The translations under genes were made by a program, and so were the position numbers. The notes beneath the pieces are model-generated. The model did not search any database and was not told the origin of the DNA. It saw nothing but the letters and a program-made list of their open reading frames with translations. 64,000 nt of DNA from Phlebiopsis flavidoalba (lineage: Eukaryota > Basidiomycota > Agaricomycetes > Polyporales > Phanerochaetaceae). The stretch's first letter is position 1. Every line of letters begins with the position of its first letter. The stretch is from positions 62,001 through 126,000 of the forward strand of contig JAOCPU010000041.1 in the NCBI GenBank assembly GCA_035772785.1, in the 5' to 3' direction. This document shows, piece after piece, positions 43,947 through 56,243 of the stretch.

Positions 43947-46443
43947 ATGCTTAGGCTGCTTCCTGCTCGATGTTGCCGCGGCGCTGGCCGTTCATGAAAA
44001 AGAAACCCCATCCTCATCTTCTCTCGGTTTCGCTCTGATAGAAAGCTTGGAAATATAACGATCAGAAGCATCTATTATGGCAAAAAATACGAGAATACAA
44101 AAGCAAGCTGAAAGCAAGCTGAACAGCTCGCGGAGAAAGACCCACTAGATACTGCACCGAACACCTTCAAAAGGCGATCCACGTATATATCTCGGTGGGG
44201 CAGGTCGAAGCATGGACTAGGTCTCCCGCCAATCATCAATGGCTGGCCAGATTTGGTATACCCTTAACAGGACATAAAGCCTGCTCTCGCTCTTTTCGCT
44301 AAGGTTCTGCAGACACGAGACGTTTTCAAGGACCTCAACTTCACGCAAGAACGGGTTGACCGCGTCACGTACGACCTTTCTCAAGGCGAAACCAGTGCCC
44401 GAATCAAACCAGTCCTCACAAGCCATTTTCTACGAATGGGCTGCGCACCCGAACACGCAGGCAGAGTCTGAGGCAAGGTCGTCTCTCCTGCCGCCATCGC
44501 CTCACATTACCGCCCTCTTCCACGCCGCAGACCTCCTCCACCCCGCCGAAAACTTTGCCACGACGCGTGCCTCACCACGGCGCAAAATCATCATGCACGT
44601 CGGCCCTACGAACAGTGGCAAGACACACAACGCTCTCCGCGCCCTCGCCGCCGCCGAGTTCGGGGATGTATGCGGGGCCTCTGCGACTGCTCGCCCACGA
44701 GATTTTCGACCGGCTCAACAAAGGCCAGATCGTTCCGCTCGGAGAGAATCCGGATACATACGAGCGACGAGCTACCTGAATACCCGAGGACACCAACATC
44801 GAGGCTGCGCCGGCCGGCGAGAAGCCTGCTATCCGAGAAGTACGGCAACAAACGTTTGACGCGCCGCACCTGCAACCTGGTCACGGGCGAAGAACAACGC
44901 ATCGTCGACGAGAACGCGGGGTTGATGAGCTGTACGGTCGAGATGACACACCGAGTGGTGGAAAGTCGTTCGATGTCGCGGTCATCGACGAGATACAGAT
45001 GATCGCAGACCCAGAGCGTGGAGGAGCGTGGTCGGCAGGCGGTCCGATCTTTGAACGCGAAGGAACTTCACTTATGTGGCGAGGAAACTGCTGCGTTTCG
45101 CGGGTACCACTCATTCGGGATATCCTGAGCGGGATACGGCGACGAGCTCATCGTCAATCGCTACCAACGTCTTTCACCTCTCCAGTGCGCTTCGACATCG
45201 CTCCAGGGCAATTATTCCAAGGCCGAGAAGGGAGATTGTTTTGTTTTGCATTCTCGAGGACGGGCATCTTCAGGACGAAGCAGGAAATTGAGAAGGCTAC
45301 CGGCCTGAAGTGCGCTGTGGCGTATGGACGTTTGCCTCCGGGAAATCAGGACCCGAGCAGGCATGCCCTGTTTAATGACCCGAAGAGCGGGTTCGATGTC
45401 ATGGTGGTCGGGAGTGATGCCATTGGTATGGGTTCAATCTGTGAGTTTACTCCACACCCCCGCATATAGCTTGCATTTACCTGTATTCTGTTATGGAAAA
45501 TCAAGCGAATCATATTTGATTCGACGAGGCAAAAGGTGGGTCCCGCTAACAGGATTGCCACCATTTTGATATTCGTCCTGCCATCAAGCAAATTCGGCTG
45601 GACGGGATGGACGATTTTGGTCATACCATGGTGACATGACTCACAGATTGGAGGCGTGGAAAGAAACAACTTCTCTACGACGGAAGAAGTGGAGAGTTGT
45701 TCTCGATTGCCCCTTGGCTCTTCCGCCAAAGCACCGTGTGAAAGCTGGCAGCCTACACTCCTTGCATTCGAAACAGGTGTCGAAGGCGGCTTGCACAGCG
45801 TAATGCCCGCCGACACCCCCATCTCCACCGTCTAACCAGGTCTTCTAACTACGTCTCCCGCATCATCACACCATGCTTCGAGCTACAAGGACATGCGCAC
45901 AAGCGTCCTAGCATCCGAGCACATCGAAAGAACAAGGCGCGCCGCTCCACGCTCGCAGACCGGCACCTCTTCCAGCTTGCGCCGGTGCCCTGGCGCGACA
46001 TGCTCGCGGTGGGCGTCGTGCTGCGGCTCGTGCGCATGTACGAGACGCGACATGACACGTGAGCCACACGCGGCTGTTCCGCCAATGCGGGATGCAGACG
46101 CAGCTCGACGACGTGCGTGAGCTGCTTGCGCGCCGCGAGCGCCCGCCGCCGGGCACGCTCGAGAAGCTCGAGACGATGCACAAGGTCGTGATTCTGTACC
46201 TGTCCGGTTGAGCTACCGCAAGCCGGTGTCGTTTTGCCACGCGAGGAGGTCCTGACGATCAGGAGGAGGTTGAGAAGTGCTATGGATTGGTGTCTGGAGT
46301 ATGGCGCGGGCTCGAACTTCAAGAGAGGCCCCGGGCATGTATGGGTTCAGCAGCATGCCGGCGCGCAAGAAGCTGACCGTGGCTTACGCGGTCAATTAAA
46401 CCCAGTGCTCCGCCTCGCTGGAAGCCACAGCCTGAAATCGTAG
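43947..46443 (+). CDS. SUV3: Mitochondrial ATP-dependent RNA helicase SUV3
   Basis: SUV3 unwinds RNA for the mitochondrial degradosome. I place the start at 43947 (MLRLLPARCCRGAGRS), an Arg-rich targeting sequence. The N-terminal helical part includes RERVDRVTYDLSQG and ARIKPVLTSHFLRMG. The helicase core has Walker A in KIIMHVGPTNSGKTHNALRA (44590-44650), MYAGPLRLLAHEIFDRLN, a DEIQ box in DVAVIDEIQMIADPERGGAW (about 44976-45040), VNRYQRLSPL, FSRTGIFRTKQEIEKATGLK and FDVMVVGSDAIGMG. The C-terminal SUV3 domain reads APVPWRDMLAVG, LEKLETMHKVVILYL and AMDWCLEYG, ending near 46443. Frame changes and at least one intron (about 45440-45490) are present. Confidence 0.9.
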
Positions 46444-46739
46444 GCCTGCTCATGCTCATGTCACACTCCTGCTACCCAAGACGGTGGTGTCTCTACCCTG
46501 CGAGGGTGGGGCAGGTCGCTTGTTTGGTTGTATTTGGCGCCTACTTGAGAGAAAGGGGGGGGGTGTTCAGCTCGCGTTTTGTCCGAAAGCAACTTGAACT
46601 TCACCACCCTCCATCTCTCAAGACGACGCCCTCTTCTGTGCTACTGGACTAGTACAATACCTCTCTTGGCTGGCCGAGCTCATACATCACCACTCCCACG
46701 TCGCTCACAAACTATACTCGTCTAATACTGTATACCAAC

Positions 46740-47299
46740 ATGTTGCGCCGCCTCCTCCTCGTCCTCTCCACGCTCGCCGTTGTCCTCTCTGTACAGTCTC
46801 GCCCGGCGGCTTCTACCCACGAAGAGGCCCACCGCCCCCATACCCGCCCTATGTCGAGCAATCCAATCATCCTCACTCCGGACGCTCTTCCTGTTCGCGC
46901 CGACGAGCCCAAGCTGCTCCAGGGACACCAGTACCAGGTCGTCAAGCGCGACCCGTCTCCACTAATCTTGATGTCTCCCGCAATGGAAACGGAGATCGGA
47001 GCTCCCAACGAGGCTACTGCCCCCAAGCCGGTGCCGGCGGCGTACAAGAACAAGCTCATGCCTCGCTACGTCGCCCAGCGCGAACGCGCCTCGATTCCAA
47101 CTACTTGTCGAACGTCGGGCCTCCTCCATCGGTTCCTTACCCATCTTTCCTTCCAACGATCTTGCAAAGCCGGAGACGCCTCACTTCGTCGGCTTCTGCT
47201 CCGAGCAAGACGCACCCCGGGGACGTGAAGAAGAACAAGCACGCCGGACAGAAGGGAAAGGCGGAGGATAAGGAGACGAAGAAGAAGCACAAGTCTTGA
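46740..47299 (+). CDS. Small secreted protein of unknown function
   Basis: ATG at 46740 starts a clear signal peptide (MLRRLLLVLSTLAVVLSVQS) after a short promoter with a CT-rich leader. The mature part is Pro-rich and hydrophilic (ILTPDALPVRADEPKLLQGH, SPLILMSP). After one frame change near 47085 it reads LSNVGPPPSVPYPSF and ends in a strongly basic tail (KKNKHAGQKGKAEDKETKKK) with stop at 47299; without that change the stop is at 47228. About 185 residues, few Cys. I do not recognise a family. Same strand as SUV3, 297 bp downstream. Confidence 0.6.
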
Positions 47300-47404
47300 C
47301 GAGGCAGCGTTGTACATTCCCATCTAGAGTTGAAAGTATCAGTACCACCCTGTATAATTCTCGCCATGTCCGGAAATATTGGTCGGGTCACGCACGCACA
47401 CCGT

Positions 47405-48150
47405 TCACTTATATCTCAGCATGTCCCCTCCATGCCCCTCCGGTACGTTCACAACACCACTAAGCGAGCCCATCTCCGTGAGCGTCCCCACAAACAAATC
47501 GTCGAACCCCTGCTGCAGCCCCATCGTCTCGAGCACCGCGCCATAGTAAACCCCTGCCCTTGCCATCGAGCGCTGTCCAGCCACTCCTCGAGCCGCGCCG
47601 TCCCCGCGATGAGCAGACTGCGCCAATCGCGTGCGCTCCGTCTGGCTCACCGGCGCCGCGGCGCCCGCGGGCACATCCTCGCCCTCTACCCCCGCGCGCG
47701 CGTCCACGTCCCAGGCCTGCGCGCGCAGCACGGCGAGCCGACCCAGCCGCGGTCGAGGTCGCCGAGCCAGGCGAGCAGCTGCGGGAGCACGTTCGGTCGT
47801 TGGGTGTACCCCGGGATTTGCGCCCATTGCGTCGCCCGGTGAGGCGCAGTGAGAAAGGCTGTGCGTAGGGGCCCAGATGGCGGGATAGGTTGGGGGTCTG
47901 GAGGATGAGTGAGAGGAGGGTGTGGATGTGGTTAGGTAGTCGGGAGTGTTTGGAGTGTTTTGAAGATGGGTCAGAGCTGGTTCCAATTAAATTAGTTACT
48001 TGACTGAGGATATTATAGTATACGGAGTCTGGATGCTCACCGTTTCTTATAGTTGCTCGTAAGCTCGAGAAATCGATCCTCGAGGAAATCGACCAGCTTT
48101 CGTTCCTGGGCTGCACTCAAAGGCCGCACAGAATGTGTGGTAGTCGTCAT
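47405..48150 (-). CDS. Conserved basidiomycete protein of unknown function
   Basis: ATG at 48150 gives MTTTTHSVRPLSAAQERKLV followed by DFLEDRFLELTSNYKKR, then an intron (about 47970-48040). The second exon has a Ser/Pro-rich start and an Ala/Arg-rich helical part with LAVLRAQAWDVDARAGVEGE, VSQTERTRL, LLIAGTARLEEWLDSA and LQQGFDDLFVGTLTEMG, stop at 47405. About 225 residues. The start and the helix block resemble proteins found widely in Agaricomycetes, but I know no function. Frame changes near 47600 and 47750. Confidence 0.6.
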
Positions 48151-48603
48151 GATACTGAGTTTTGTCAGTCAAATATTTAATAAATCCTCGAAAGATAATA
48201 GCCAAACAGGAGATTATTGCGGGAAGAAAGGAGGATGTGCCATGTGCTGCCGGGCTGAGCGAGCAGCGTGACGTCACGCGCTTTCTGCGCTTTGATGCGC
48301 CTGATGCGCCTCCACTCCGCCATCACCCCGCAGCCGGGACGTACCCGGCCGCCAGCCAGGTCGCGTATTTCGCGTGTCCCCTGTTACGAAACTTCACCTC
48401 AAATTGCAACGGCCGTCTGTATAGGACCCCTGGCTTCTGCTGATCTTTTACATGCTTGTTGAGCTGCGGGAGCGACCCTGAGATGAAGCTCAAATTCTCG
48501 AAAAAGTCGGAGAGACATGCCGGTCAGTCCTTTCCAAAATCTCGCAGTATAAATTGACGTTGAGCTGCTCGGACTGACGTGCAACCTCTACATCCACATA
48601 GTC

Positions 48604-50227
48604 ATGTCAGACGAGCCTACTGAGCTCATTGTGCGCGAAGCAGGCATGCCCTTCCTTTTTACACAACCTTTGCTTGCTTTTAACGCATTTGCAGGTCTCC
48701 TTGAAAGCTTTCACCTCGTTCGTAGCCGGCTCGGTTCGATTCTTGCGTTGTCTTAGCAGCGAAGTACAACGCTACTGGCAGCCTTTTGAACCGTCAGACG
48801 CTATACCCCGCACTCGCGTCCGTCATCCTCCAACATGCCGCACTCTCGGTACAGGTTTACACGCCTCCTGACCCAAAGGCAAAGCCGAAATTCATACGGC
48901 TGCCGTCCGTGGCACTCGACGACGTAGTGTCTTTTGTCAGCGGAGGCTCTAGTGAGGAGTCTCTGGCAAAGCTAATAGCGGACGAACTGGCTACACCCAT
49001 TGAAATAGGCTCTTCCAAACCATTGTGGCGTCTGACCGTAGCTTCCGGGCGTACTCTGCTCTTTTCGCACCTACACGGCATTGCGGACGGAACAAAGTGG
49101 AATAGCCTTCCACAGGGCCTTACTCACGGCTCTGAACTCGGCAAACTTAACCAGTCATTGGAAAGGATGTCCCCCCATTCCCGACTCACTGTCTCTGGTA
49201 CCTCCCGTCGAGGCGCTCACAGACGTCTCTGTGTCCTGGCGTGGGTTCTTCAAAATATTCTACGACACCTTTGCGCCCTATTCGTGGACTAAAAAAAGTC
49301 GTCAGCGTGGACTGGGAACCCAGCTGTATCTGCTCCCAGCATCACCACCCACGTCCGCGTCCAACACACTCTCAGCAGCCGACACGACCGACCCTCGTCA
49401 CCCTCTGCCGCGCACACCACACCACACTCACCGCATTCCTCTACACCCTCCTCGTCGGCCTCCTCTCGCGACACGCAATCACCCACACGACCTCACCCCA
49501 CCCACCCCGTACCCTCGGAACCACCATCTCCGTCTCCTGCGGCCCCACACCGGCGCGTCCCCGCACGTCCTCTGCGACGCCTCCTCCTGGTCATCCCAGC
49601 ATACGAACCCCCTCGCGCCGCTCGCAAGCACAACGCCCTCCGCCACAGACTTTCCCTGGGCCTCCGCCACCGCGCTCGCGGCGCGCCTGCCCGGCGCAGT
49701 CGCGGGCGCACGCGAGACCATCGGGACGATACGATACCTCTACGCGCTGGGCATCACCGAGTCGTTCTGGACGGGCGCGCTGGGGCGCAAAGCGCGGGCA
49801 GGTTCTCGAGCTGTCAAATCTCGGGCGGTTTGGGGATGTGGATGGCTCGCAGGAGGCGGTGTGGAGTCTATGGAGGGGTGTATTTTGCGCAGTGTAATGC
49901 GGTGGTGGGGGCGGCGCTGAAGGTGAATGTGGCTGGGCCGCCGGGTGGGGAGATCAGCTTGGTGTATACGTGGGAGAGGGTGCTATTGAAGACGCGATCG
50001 CTGAGGCGGTTGTGCAGGAAGTGAAGGGTGCTATCATGTCTATTTGGCTGCGTTTCTGCTTGATTTGGGATTTTGTCATTCTGGTCGGTGGGGTTAATAC
50101 ACGAGTAATGGACAAATTCGTTGCTGTTGAATCACTGGTACACGTACAGCGGGCAGTGTCGCAAAAAATAGATTTAATGTTTGTCACCACAATATGGCTA
50201 GCTATTGGAATAAACTTGTTTAGGTGA
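48604..50227 (+). CDS. Alcohol acetyltransferase (AATase/Atf2-like)
   Basis: Members transfer acetyl from acetyl-CoA to alcohols or sterols and belong to the BAHD/condensation superfold. ATG at 48604 (MSDEPTELIVREAG) precedes an apparent GC-AG intron (about 48646-48696), then LLESFHLVRSRLG and, after a frame change, LNRQTLYPALASVILQHAAL. The catalytic HxxxDG motif is HGIADG at 49074-49091. Downstream blocks are FHRALLTALNSA, SVSWRGFFKIFYDTFAP, RAHHTTLTAFLYTLLVGLLS, a TLGTTISVSLR strand and ELSNLGRFGD near 49810. The C-terminus reads GEGAIEDAIAEAVVQEVKGA. The stop is uncertain: 50227 in the last frame, possibly earlier (50024) in another. Confidence 0.82.
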
Positions 50228-50610
50228 AGCCCCCACTTGCAAACACCACCCACGTTCAAGTATTTCTCACAGTCCTTGGGTAAGAAGTGTCCCACAAGAC
50301 AACTCCTAAATTTTTTCAGTATTTGGCTCAACCCATAGCCAGGCTCATATTCAAGACTACTGTGAAGTCAAAAAAAAACATAACTTTACAAGAAAGTCCT
50401 GGTCGCACCAGGCAGAGCGAAATGTTTTGGCGCTTATCGGGCACGTGCGCGCGTTGACCAGGGTCGCGTTTCGCGACGCGCCTTGACGTCCGCCCTTGCC
50501 GACATTCCACTCCTTCGAACCTGGAAACCCCAAATCGGCACAGATTTACGATATCTTGCCTAACAATCATCTTGCTATCCGGACGAAACCCTCCGAATTC
50601 TGCGAATGCA

Positions 50611-53600
50611 ATGCCTGAGGATACAACAACGAGAGTACGTGTCCGTTGCCATCTGCAAAGACCGTTCTCACATCGTGTCGGGTATAGCACAAAATCCTTG
50701 AAGCCTCTAGCCCAATTTCTGGCGCGCTATGACCCAAGCGAAACGGAAAAGAAACGAAGCAGCGATATATACACACCTCACAAACAACCATGTCAAGGTT
50801 CTGCGAGCCAAAATATATGCCCCTTTTAGCGCAACCCAATCTACCGATCCCTGGTCCATGGAGGAGAGATACACTTCGACTGGATGGGCCCGGCTCTACC
50901 AGCGAAATCAGGAAATACGTGGACGCCAAAGGCGCGGGAATATCCAGGATAGATGGGAGCAGGAAGAGCAGGAAGCGTTGTGCGCAGGGACCCTTCAAGC
51001 CAATGTCAGACTCGCGCAGGACGACGCTCACCCAAGGCGCGGGGTCCCTCGACTCCCAACACGTTGGCCAACGCACGGCCTTTACAGAGAAAAGACGATG
51101 CGAAATCTCGTGCAATGGCTTGCCATCGAGAACCCTGCCAAGAAGGGTCGGATGAGCAGCACAGTCTATAGAACGGCTGGTAGCAAATGTGCGAGTTTCT
51201 CCATACTGAGAGTAAAGGTCTATATTGATGCATATCAGGACGAAATGTGGACCTTGGGTCGCGCACCATACCGCCTCGAGCTGGCGCGAACGCTACAAGA
51301 AGAAATCGTGGGCAAGACTCGACCGTGCGATTATTGAGCAGTACCAGATTAGACGCATGGCCTAGCAGAGCCGAAGATCCCCGCGCTCACTCAGACAGGA
51401 ATCCACGTTTTTAGATGTATGGCGCGAAAAATCGACGGGGCCGTTGTGTGCCTGAGGGACCCCCCGCAGGGCCTTCGAATCAGAAGGCAAAAAACCAAGC
51501 TGCGTAGCAAGTCGAAGTCGGTTGTCCGAAGCGAAACAGGCGTCGGCCACAGAAGTATTCTGAACCCGCGCCCCCGAAAGAGTCACGAGCCCGTTCAAGT
51601 TCTTATAAAAAGCGAAGCCGTCTAGACTGGATGCACCACCGCTTAAGCCAGAAGGCTAAAGGCAAAACGACGTTGCCATTCCTGAAGAAGAAGCGCAAGA
51701 GGAGGAGATTACGAATAAAGCGCAGAGACCAAGCCGCGCAAGGAAAGCGGTAGTGCAAGAGGTGGCAGAGGAAGATGGTTTGAAGAGCAAAGAAGCAGAG
51801 GTAGCGGAAGAGGAAGTGGAGCAGGAAGTGGAGGAGGCGGCGGAGGAAGATGAAGAGAGAGCGGAGGAGGATGAAGAGGATGAAGAAGAGGTGCAGCAGG
51901 ACGTACTACCTGTACTGAAAGAGCTACCCGAGGAAGAAGCTGAGGAGGAGGGCGGAGAGAGGAGGAGCGAGGAGGAACCATGCCACAAGAAGACGAAAGC
52001 CGTTAATGCGAGGACGGACCCGCCCCGTACACATAGAACCAAGGTACTCCTCTGCAAATTAGAGGACCAGCCGGGCTGGGTACCATGAGCAAACGTCGAA
52101 ACGGACGGAGAACCCGGAGGAAGCGATTGACGAGAGTTGGAATCCTGAACAGGACAGGTGTGCCATATTTTCCCCTCTGAGGTAGGCCACATCTCACAGT
52201 ACTACAGATACGAGACCCCGGCGTATCGTGCGAAACAAAAGAGTCCCAAGGAAACCTGCCCAGGGCCCGACACCACCCCCGAGCGACAGCCCCGGCCCTT
52301 CAACACGCCCTCAAAAGGGCTCCCAGCAGCACCTCGAGCGAGCCCGCACCTCCATCGCCTCCGAAAACGCGTCCTCCCGCGCAAACGTGCACGCTAGATG
52401 GAGATGTTCGCAGACCTCGAGGACGAAGCCACAAACGAGCACCACGCCGCGTCCACCCACCCCAACCCCGCGCCGCGCGCTGCTCACTCAGCCGCACCCA
52501 AGAGGCGCACGTTTTTCAACACCGGGCTCGTCGAATTTGGGACTCGTAGGGATCGTGCCGTGCCCTGCGAGCTCTTCAAGAACGGAGGAGGCGCGTCAGT
52601 GGTGTTGACAAGCTGCCGCCGCTGGAGAGAGCCCTGCTGGGCTCGGGTGTCCGGTTGAGTGGCCGCCGAAGAGGGGCAAGGGCGGGGGGGTCGCGAAGGA
52701 GCCAGTGAGGAAGGAGCGCGGTGAGGAAGGAGCCGGTGAGGGTCCGCCGGTACGAAGATCATGCAGAAGCTTGAGAGGCTTGCGGAGAGTTCGCGGGCGA
52801 AGCGGGTTGTGGTGCAAGGAGCCTGTTATGCCCCCGCCTGCGCTAGCTCTGTGGCGTCTCAGTATAACCCCTTTTGCGGAGCCGTCTCAAGTCTGAAGAG
52901 GATGAGGAAGAGCTCGAGGAGGAAGAAGAGGTTGCGCTAGGAAGAGGAGGAGGTCGAAGATGAAGAGATCGAGATTGAAGAGGAGATCGACGGCAGAAGA
53001 GGTCGAGGACCAAGTCCTGGAAGCTTCACCGCGGGTCTAGTCTCGAAATCTCTCCGAAACGCGTGGCATCTGTTGCGCCTACGGATATTCTATCATTCTT
53101 TCCGACGACGACGACGACGACATGCCCCTTCCTTTGCCTGTAAGCAAGCCCGTGAGACGTTGAAATGCCACCACCTCCCATCCCGAGCCGACCTCGAGCA
53201 AACGCATGCTACCCCCCTCAGACGCCCCTCCTTTCCGTCCACAACTTCTCAAAGGCAAGGGCCGAGCAATCGAGTCTTTTATGCCAGAAGCCGGGCCCTC
53301 GTCGATGCGACGACACACCCTCGTCGACACACCCCCGAGTAATATCACACCAGCACGCGGCGCGCCATACGACCCCCGCCATTCTCTCTCCCGCCGCCTT
53401 CCGCAGCCCGCGACCACCCCAATCATCATTCAGCTCTCGCCGGGTCGAGCATCGTCATGGTCGACGGCATCTCGCTCTCCGAGGAGGACTCACGCACGAT
53501 CGTCAAGGCCGGCCTCGACTTCACGCTCCAGCAGAAGGCCGCGCAGTCCGGGTTTCCCGCCGGTACGTCGTGCGCCACGCGTTCCGACAGGCGGTCGGGC

Positions 53601-53806
53601 AGCTCGACCTCCTCGACCAGTGGCTCCGCGACATGACGCAACACACCGTCGCGGCCGCCGGGCAGAAGGTCGCGACGCGGCTCGTGCAGGATGCGAGCGC
53701 TCGCGGTCGCGGTATCTACGACGAGGACGAGGGGACGAGGGACGAGGAGGACGAGGTCGATGAGCTGGATCCGAGTCAGGATCAGGAGATGAGTGTCGTG
53801 GTCTGA
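50611..53806 (+). CDS. Rap1-like telomere-binding protein (BRCT?/Myb/RCT architecture)
   Basis: Rap1 binds telomeric complexes and protects chromosome ends. ATG at 50611 (MPEDTTTRVR) is the likely start. A weak BRCT-like stretch (LDGPGSTSEIRKYVDAKGAG, about 50880-50940) precedes a Myb-type domain: FTEK, then LVQWLAIENPAKKGRMSSTV and, after frame changes, SSWRERYKKKSWARLDRAII (51088-51340). A very acidic, low-complexity linker follows (51753-52000, mostly Glu), then a Pro/Ser-rich region, more acidic sequence and a Thr repeat (53100). The C-terminal helices EEDSRTIVKAGLDFTLQQKA and RDMTQHTVAAAGQKVATRLV (about 53475-53690) resemble the Rap1 C-terminal domain. Stop at 53806. Assignment rests on domain order; another Myb/BRCT nuclear protein is possible. 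Confidence 0.55.
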
Positions 53807-54255
53807 GGAGCAACCAGAGCTCGGTGTATTTTCCGCCGCCTGAAGAATTCGCGCGCGGCCCAGTATCTGCGCAAGGAAGCTGAGAAAGTGAGAGTCGTCC
53901 GTGAGCAGAGTGGGTCGAGCCATTCTCGGGCCATGTTTCATTCCGTGGACGAGCGGCAGAGGCGGTCGAACCCGACGGCACCAGCACCTCAAGTTCCCGC
54001 AGCAGCGGCCCTCGGGCGACTCGCACATGGGTTTCGCGCAGCAGATATTCGGAAAGCTGCGCCGCCGCTAGGGCTGCAGCGGGATTATTGTGCATATCAC
54101 TATTCCTCAGAAGGTTGGTCTTGCAAGGGCGTACACTATACTCGATGTCATTTTACTGTGTGTGTGTGTGCATTCACAAATGTTGTTTCGTAGCTCTCGT
54201 CTACACCAAGAAAGAAGCTGTCTCGTTGTCCGGATATTATGCGTGCTGCGGGAAC

Positions 54256-55493
54256 TCAACGCGCGCTCCACCCTCCACCCTTCCCATCCTTCTCTCTCCC
54301 GCCGATCCTCTGACCTTCTTCTATAGCCAGGCCCCTCTCTAACATCCCACAGATCGCCGCCACGATGATCCCCCGGCCGCCTGCGGCCGCCCACATATGC
54401 GCGACGCACTTGAGTCTCCCCCCCCCCACTCCAAAACCCATTGGACGCCTGGCTTTGCGCGATGGTTCCCTGCGCGTCGGATGGTGGCGCATGGGGTCGT
54501 ACACGTCGGCGTCCCTCGGACGCCCCATATCGTGACGTCGCGATGCAACGCGCCGATGTCCGCGACGTACGTCGTCGCGCGCCCGAGGCCAAACCAATGC
54601 CGCTGCGGTGCTGGCTGGCGCGATATCCGGCGCGTGCGGGTGGGTGCAGACGGATGGTCCTCTGCGACGAGCGCGTCGACGCATGGCGAGGTTCGGGCCT
54701 GCGGCTTCGAACGTCTCGAAACCTCTTGCGTGTTGGCGCGGCGAGGTAGTCGGCGAGTACGGCGAGTGCTGCGGGGTCGTTGTGAACGCGAAGGCGACTG
54801 TCGTCGCGACGGACTCGCCACATTGTTTCGAACGTAGGCACGATGAAGTCTATGGGGTTCGGCTGGGACGGGATCCAGCGGCGCAGGCAGAGTGTTTTAC
54901 ATCTGGCAGCAGATGGGCGGGGAGCTCGTCGTGAGTTTTTGAGAGCCGCCACAGGTCGTTGATGCCCTTTGCAACAATAGACAGGATCTTCGACAAGAGA
55001 TGTCCCATCCGCCGGAACCTCGAAGAGGGTCGTTAGAATGACCCGCAAGAGCGATATTCTGCATGAGAGAGTCGAAGGCAGGTCATGCTATTCTGTTTGG
55101 TTTGGTCCTGAAAGCATTCCTCTGCTGTGAGGGTTGCATGCTCGGCAAACCGCCCCCAACCGTCACCTTCGGACGTTCGTTATCAACAACCTCGCTTCGC
55201 GGACGAACGAAGCGTGGGTGTCAATATGAGGCTTTACGAAGGTGTTGGTGATCCCAAAGGCGCGCTCGAGGCGTGCATTTGGGACCCGCCCGGTCCCGGA
55301 GTAGCTGGGGTAAAGATTGGGACGACGGGGATAGTAGTGCACGAATATCTGCAAGAGATTTCAGTTCAGTTTTCCTTTGCGACATCCTTGTATGCCGCAT
55401 GATCAGGTAGAGGAAGGTAGATAATAGAATACCCAGGCCAAGGTATAAACTCAAGGCCATTACAGTGTTATCTGTTGACGAGGAAGGAGACAT
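54256..55493 (-). CDS. Cytochrome P450 monooxygenase
   Basis: ATG at 55493 begins MSPSSSTDNTV and a membrane anchor (MALSLYLGLGILLSTFLYLI), then LKSLADIRALLSPSSQSLP and, after a break, RAFGITNTFVKPHIDTHASF. The catalytic half contains PNPIDFIVPTFETMWRV (I-helix/K region start), VADIGALHRDVTIWG and DADVYDPMRHHPTRR (the PERF-like segment). The heme-binding loop reads GFGVGGGRLKCVAHMW with the thiolate Cys codon at 54406-54408. Stop at 54256. The loop departs from the textbook FxxGxRxCxG but resembles loops in some basidiomycete P450s. About 400 residues and missing blocks suggest unresolved introns and frame changes. Convergent with the Rap1-like gene. Confidence 0.78.
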
Positions 55494-56171
55494 TTGCGAG
55501 ACATGAGCTGTTTTCGACCTCGCGTATATATTCTCTGGGAATTAAACTCAAGGTTTCAGTCCCCCACAGTAGGGACGTGACTCCTCATATTCCATTCCCG
55601 AGTAGCAGCTGCGCCAGCCGTTTGCCTGTCAGGTTGGTTTTGATTGAGAACGTGGAGCGCAGTGCATTTCGATGGTGCTGACCTACCGAATAACGCAGCT
55701 TCATGAAAGATGGGAGTCATACATGTCAAGCTGCGTGCCCCTAAATTAGCACGGGAGCTTTGGAATACCTCGAGGAGAGTAATGAATATACTAAACTTGA
55801 CGATGTCGTGGGGAAGGTCGACATCCGCAGGAGCACTCGCCGTGTGAGCTATGGTACGTTGGATCCGAAGTAGCTTATATCGAAGGTGTAGCCTCCGTAG
55901 AAGATGTCCCTTTAACCGAGAGTAAGACCCCACACGATGGAGATCTCTTCAGGATTGTCCTCAATACGCATGATATAAGCATGATATGCACAATCCTGGA
56001 ACACTATCAGCAGAACGCGGAATCTTCCGATTATTGCTAATGCACATATCAATGATGTGCGCCACTCAAAACAAAATCCTAAGTAGTACTGTCTTGCGGC
56101 CTGAAGTTTCATCGGAAATTGCAAAAAGTTAAAATTTTGAGAGAAACTCGCGAAGCTGAAACAAAAAGGCA
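55494..56171. other. Intergenic region between P450 and tRNA-Trp
   Basis: Contains the P450 promoter. A minus-strand open stretch at 55556-55933 (MGSYSRLKGHLLRRLHLRYK) could be coding but has no recognisable domain. A run of five T on the minus strand at 56163-56167 is the likely pol III stop of the tRNA. Confidence 0.35.
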
Positions 56172-56243
56172 TGAGGCCAGGGTGACTTGAACACCCAACC
56201 TTCTGGACTGGAATCAGACGCGCTACCGTTGCGCCATGGCCCC
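56172..56243 (-). tRNA. tRNA-Trp(CCA), intron-less
   Basis: The acceptor GGGGCCA pairs with TGGCCTC, the D stem is GCGC/GCGC, the anticodon loop TTCCAGT has anticodon CCA, and the T arm contains TTCAAGT. One mismatch sits at the loop end of the anticodon stem. No intron is present. Confidence 0.87.

Noticed and set aside
50567..51115. 182-codon minus-strand open stretch
   Set aside because: It lies antisense to the Myb-containing exon of the Rap1-like gene and has no domain; treated as a shadow.
51656..52192. Ser-rich 178-codon minus-strand stretch
   Set aside because: Antisense of the Glu-rich linker: GAG/GAA codons read backwards as CTC/TTC and in other frames as Ser, so it is an artefact of composition.
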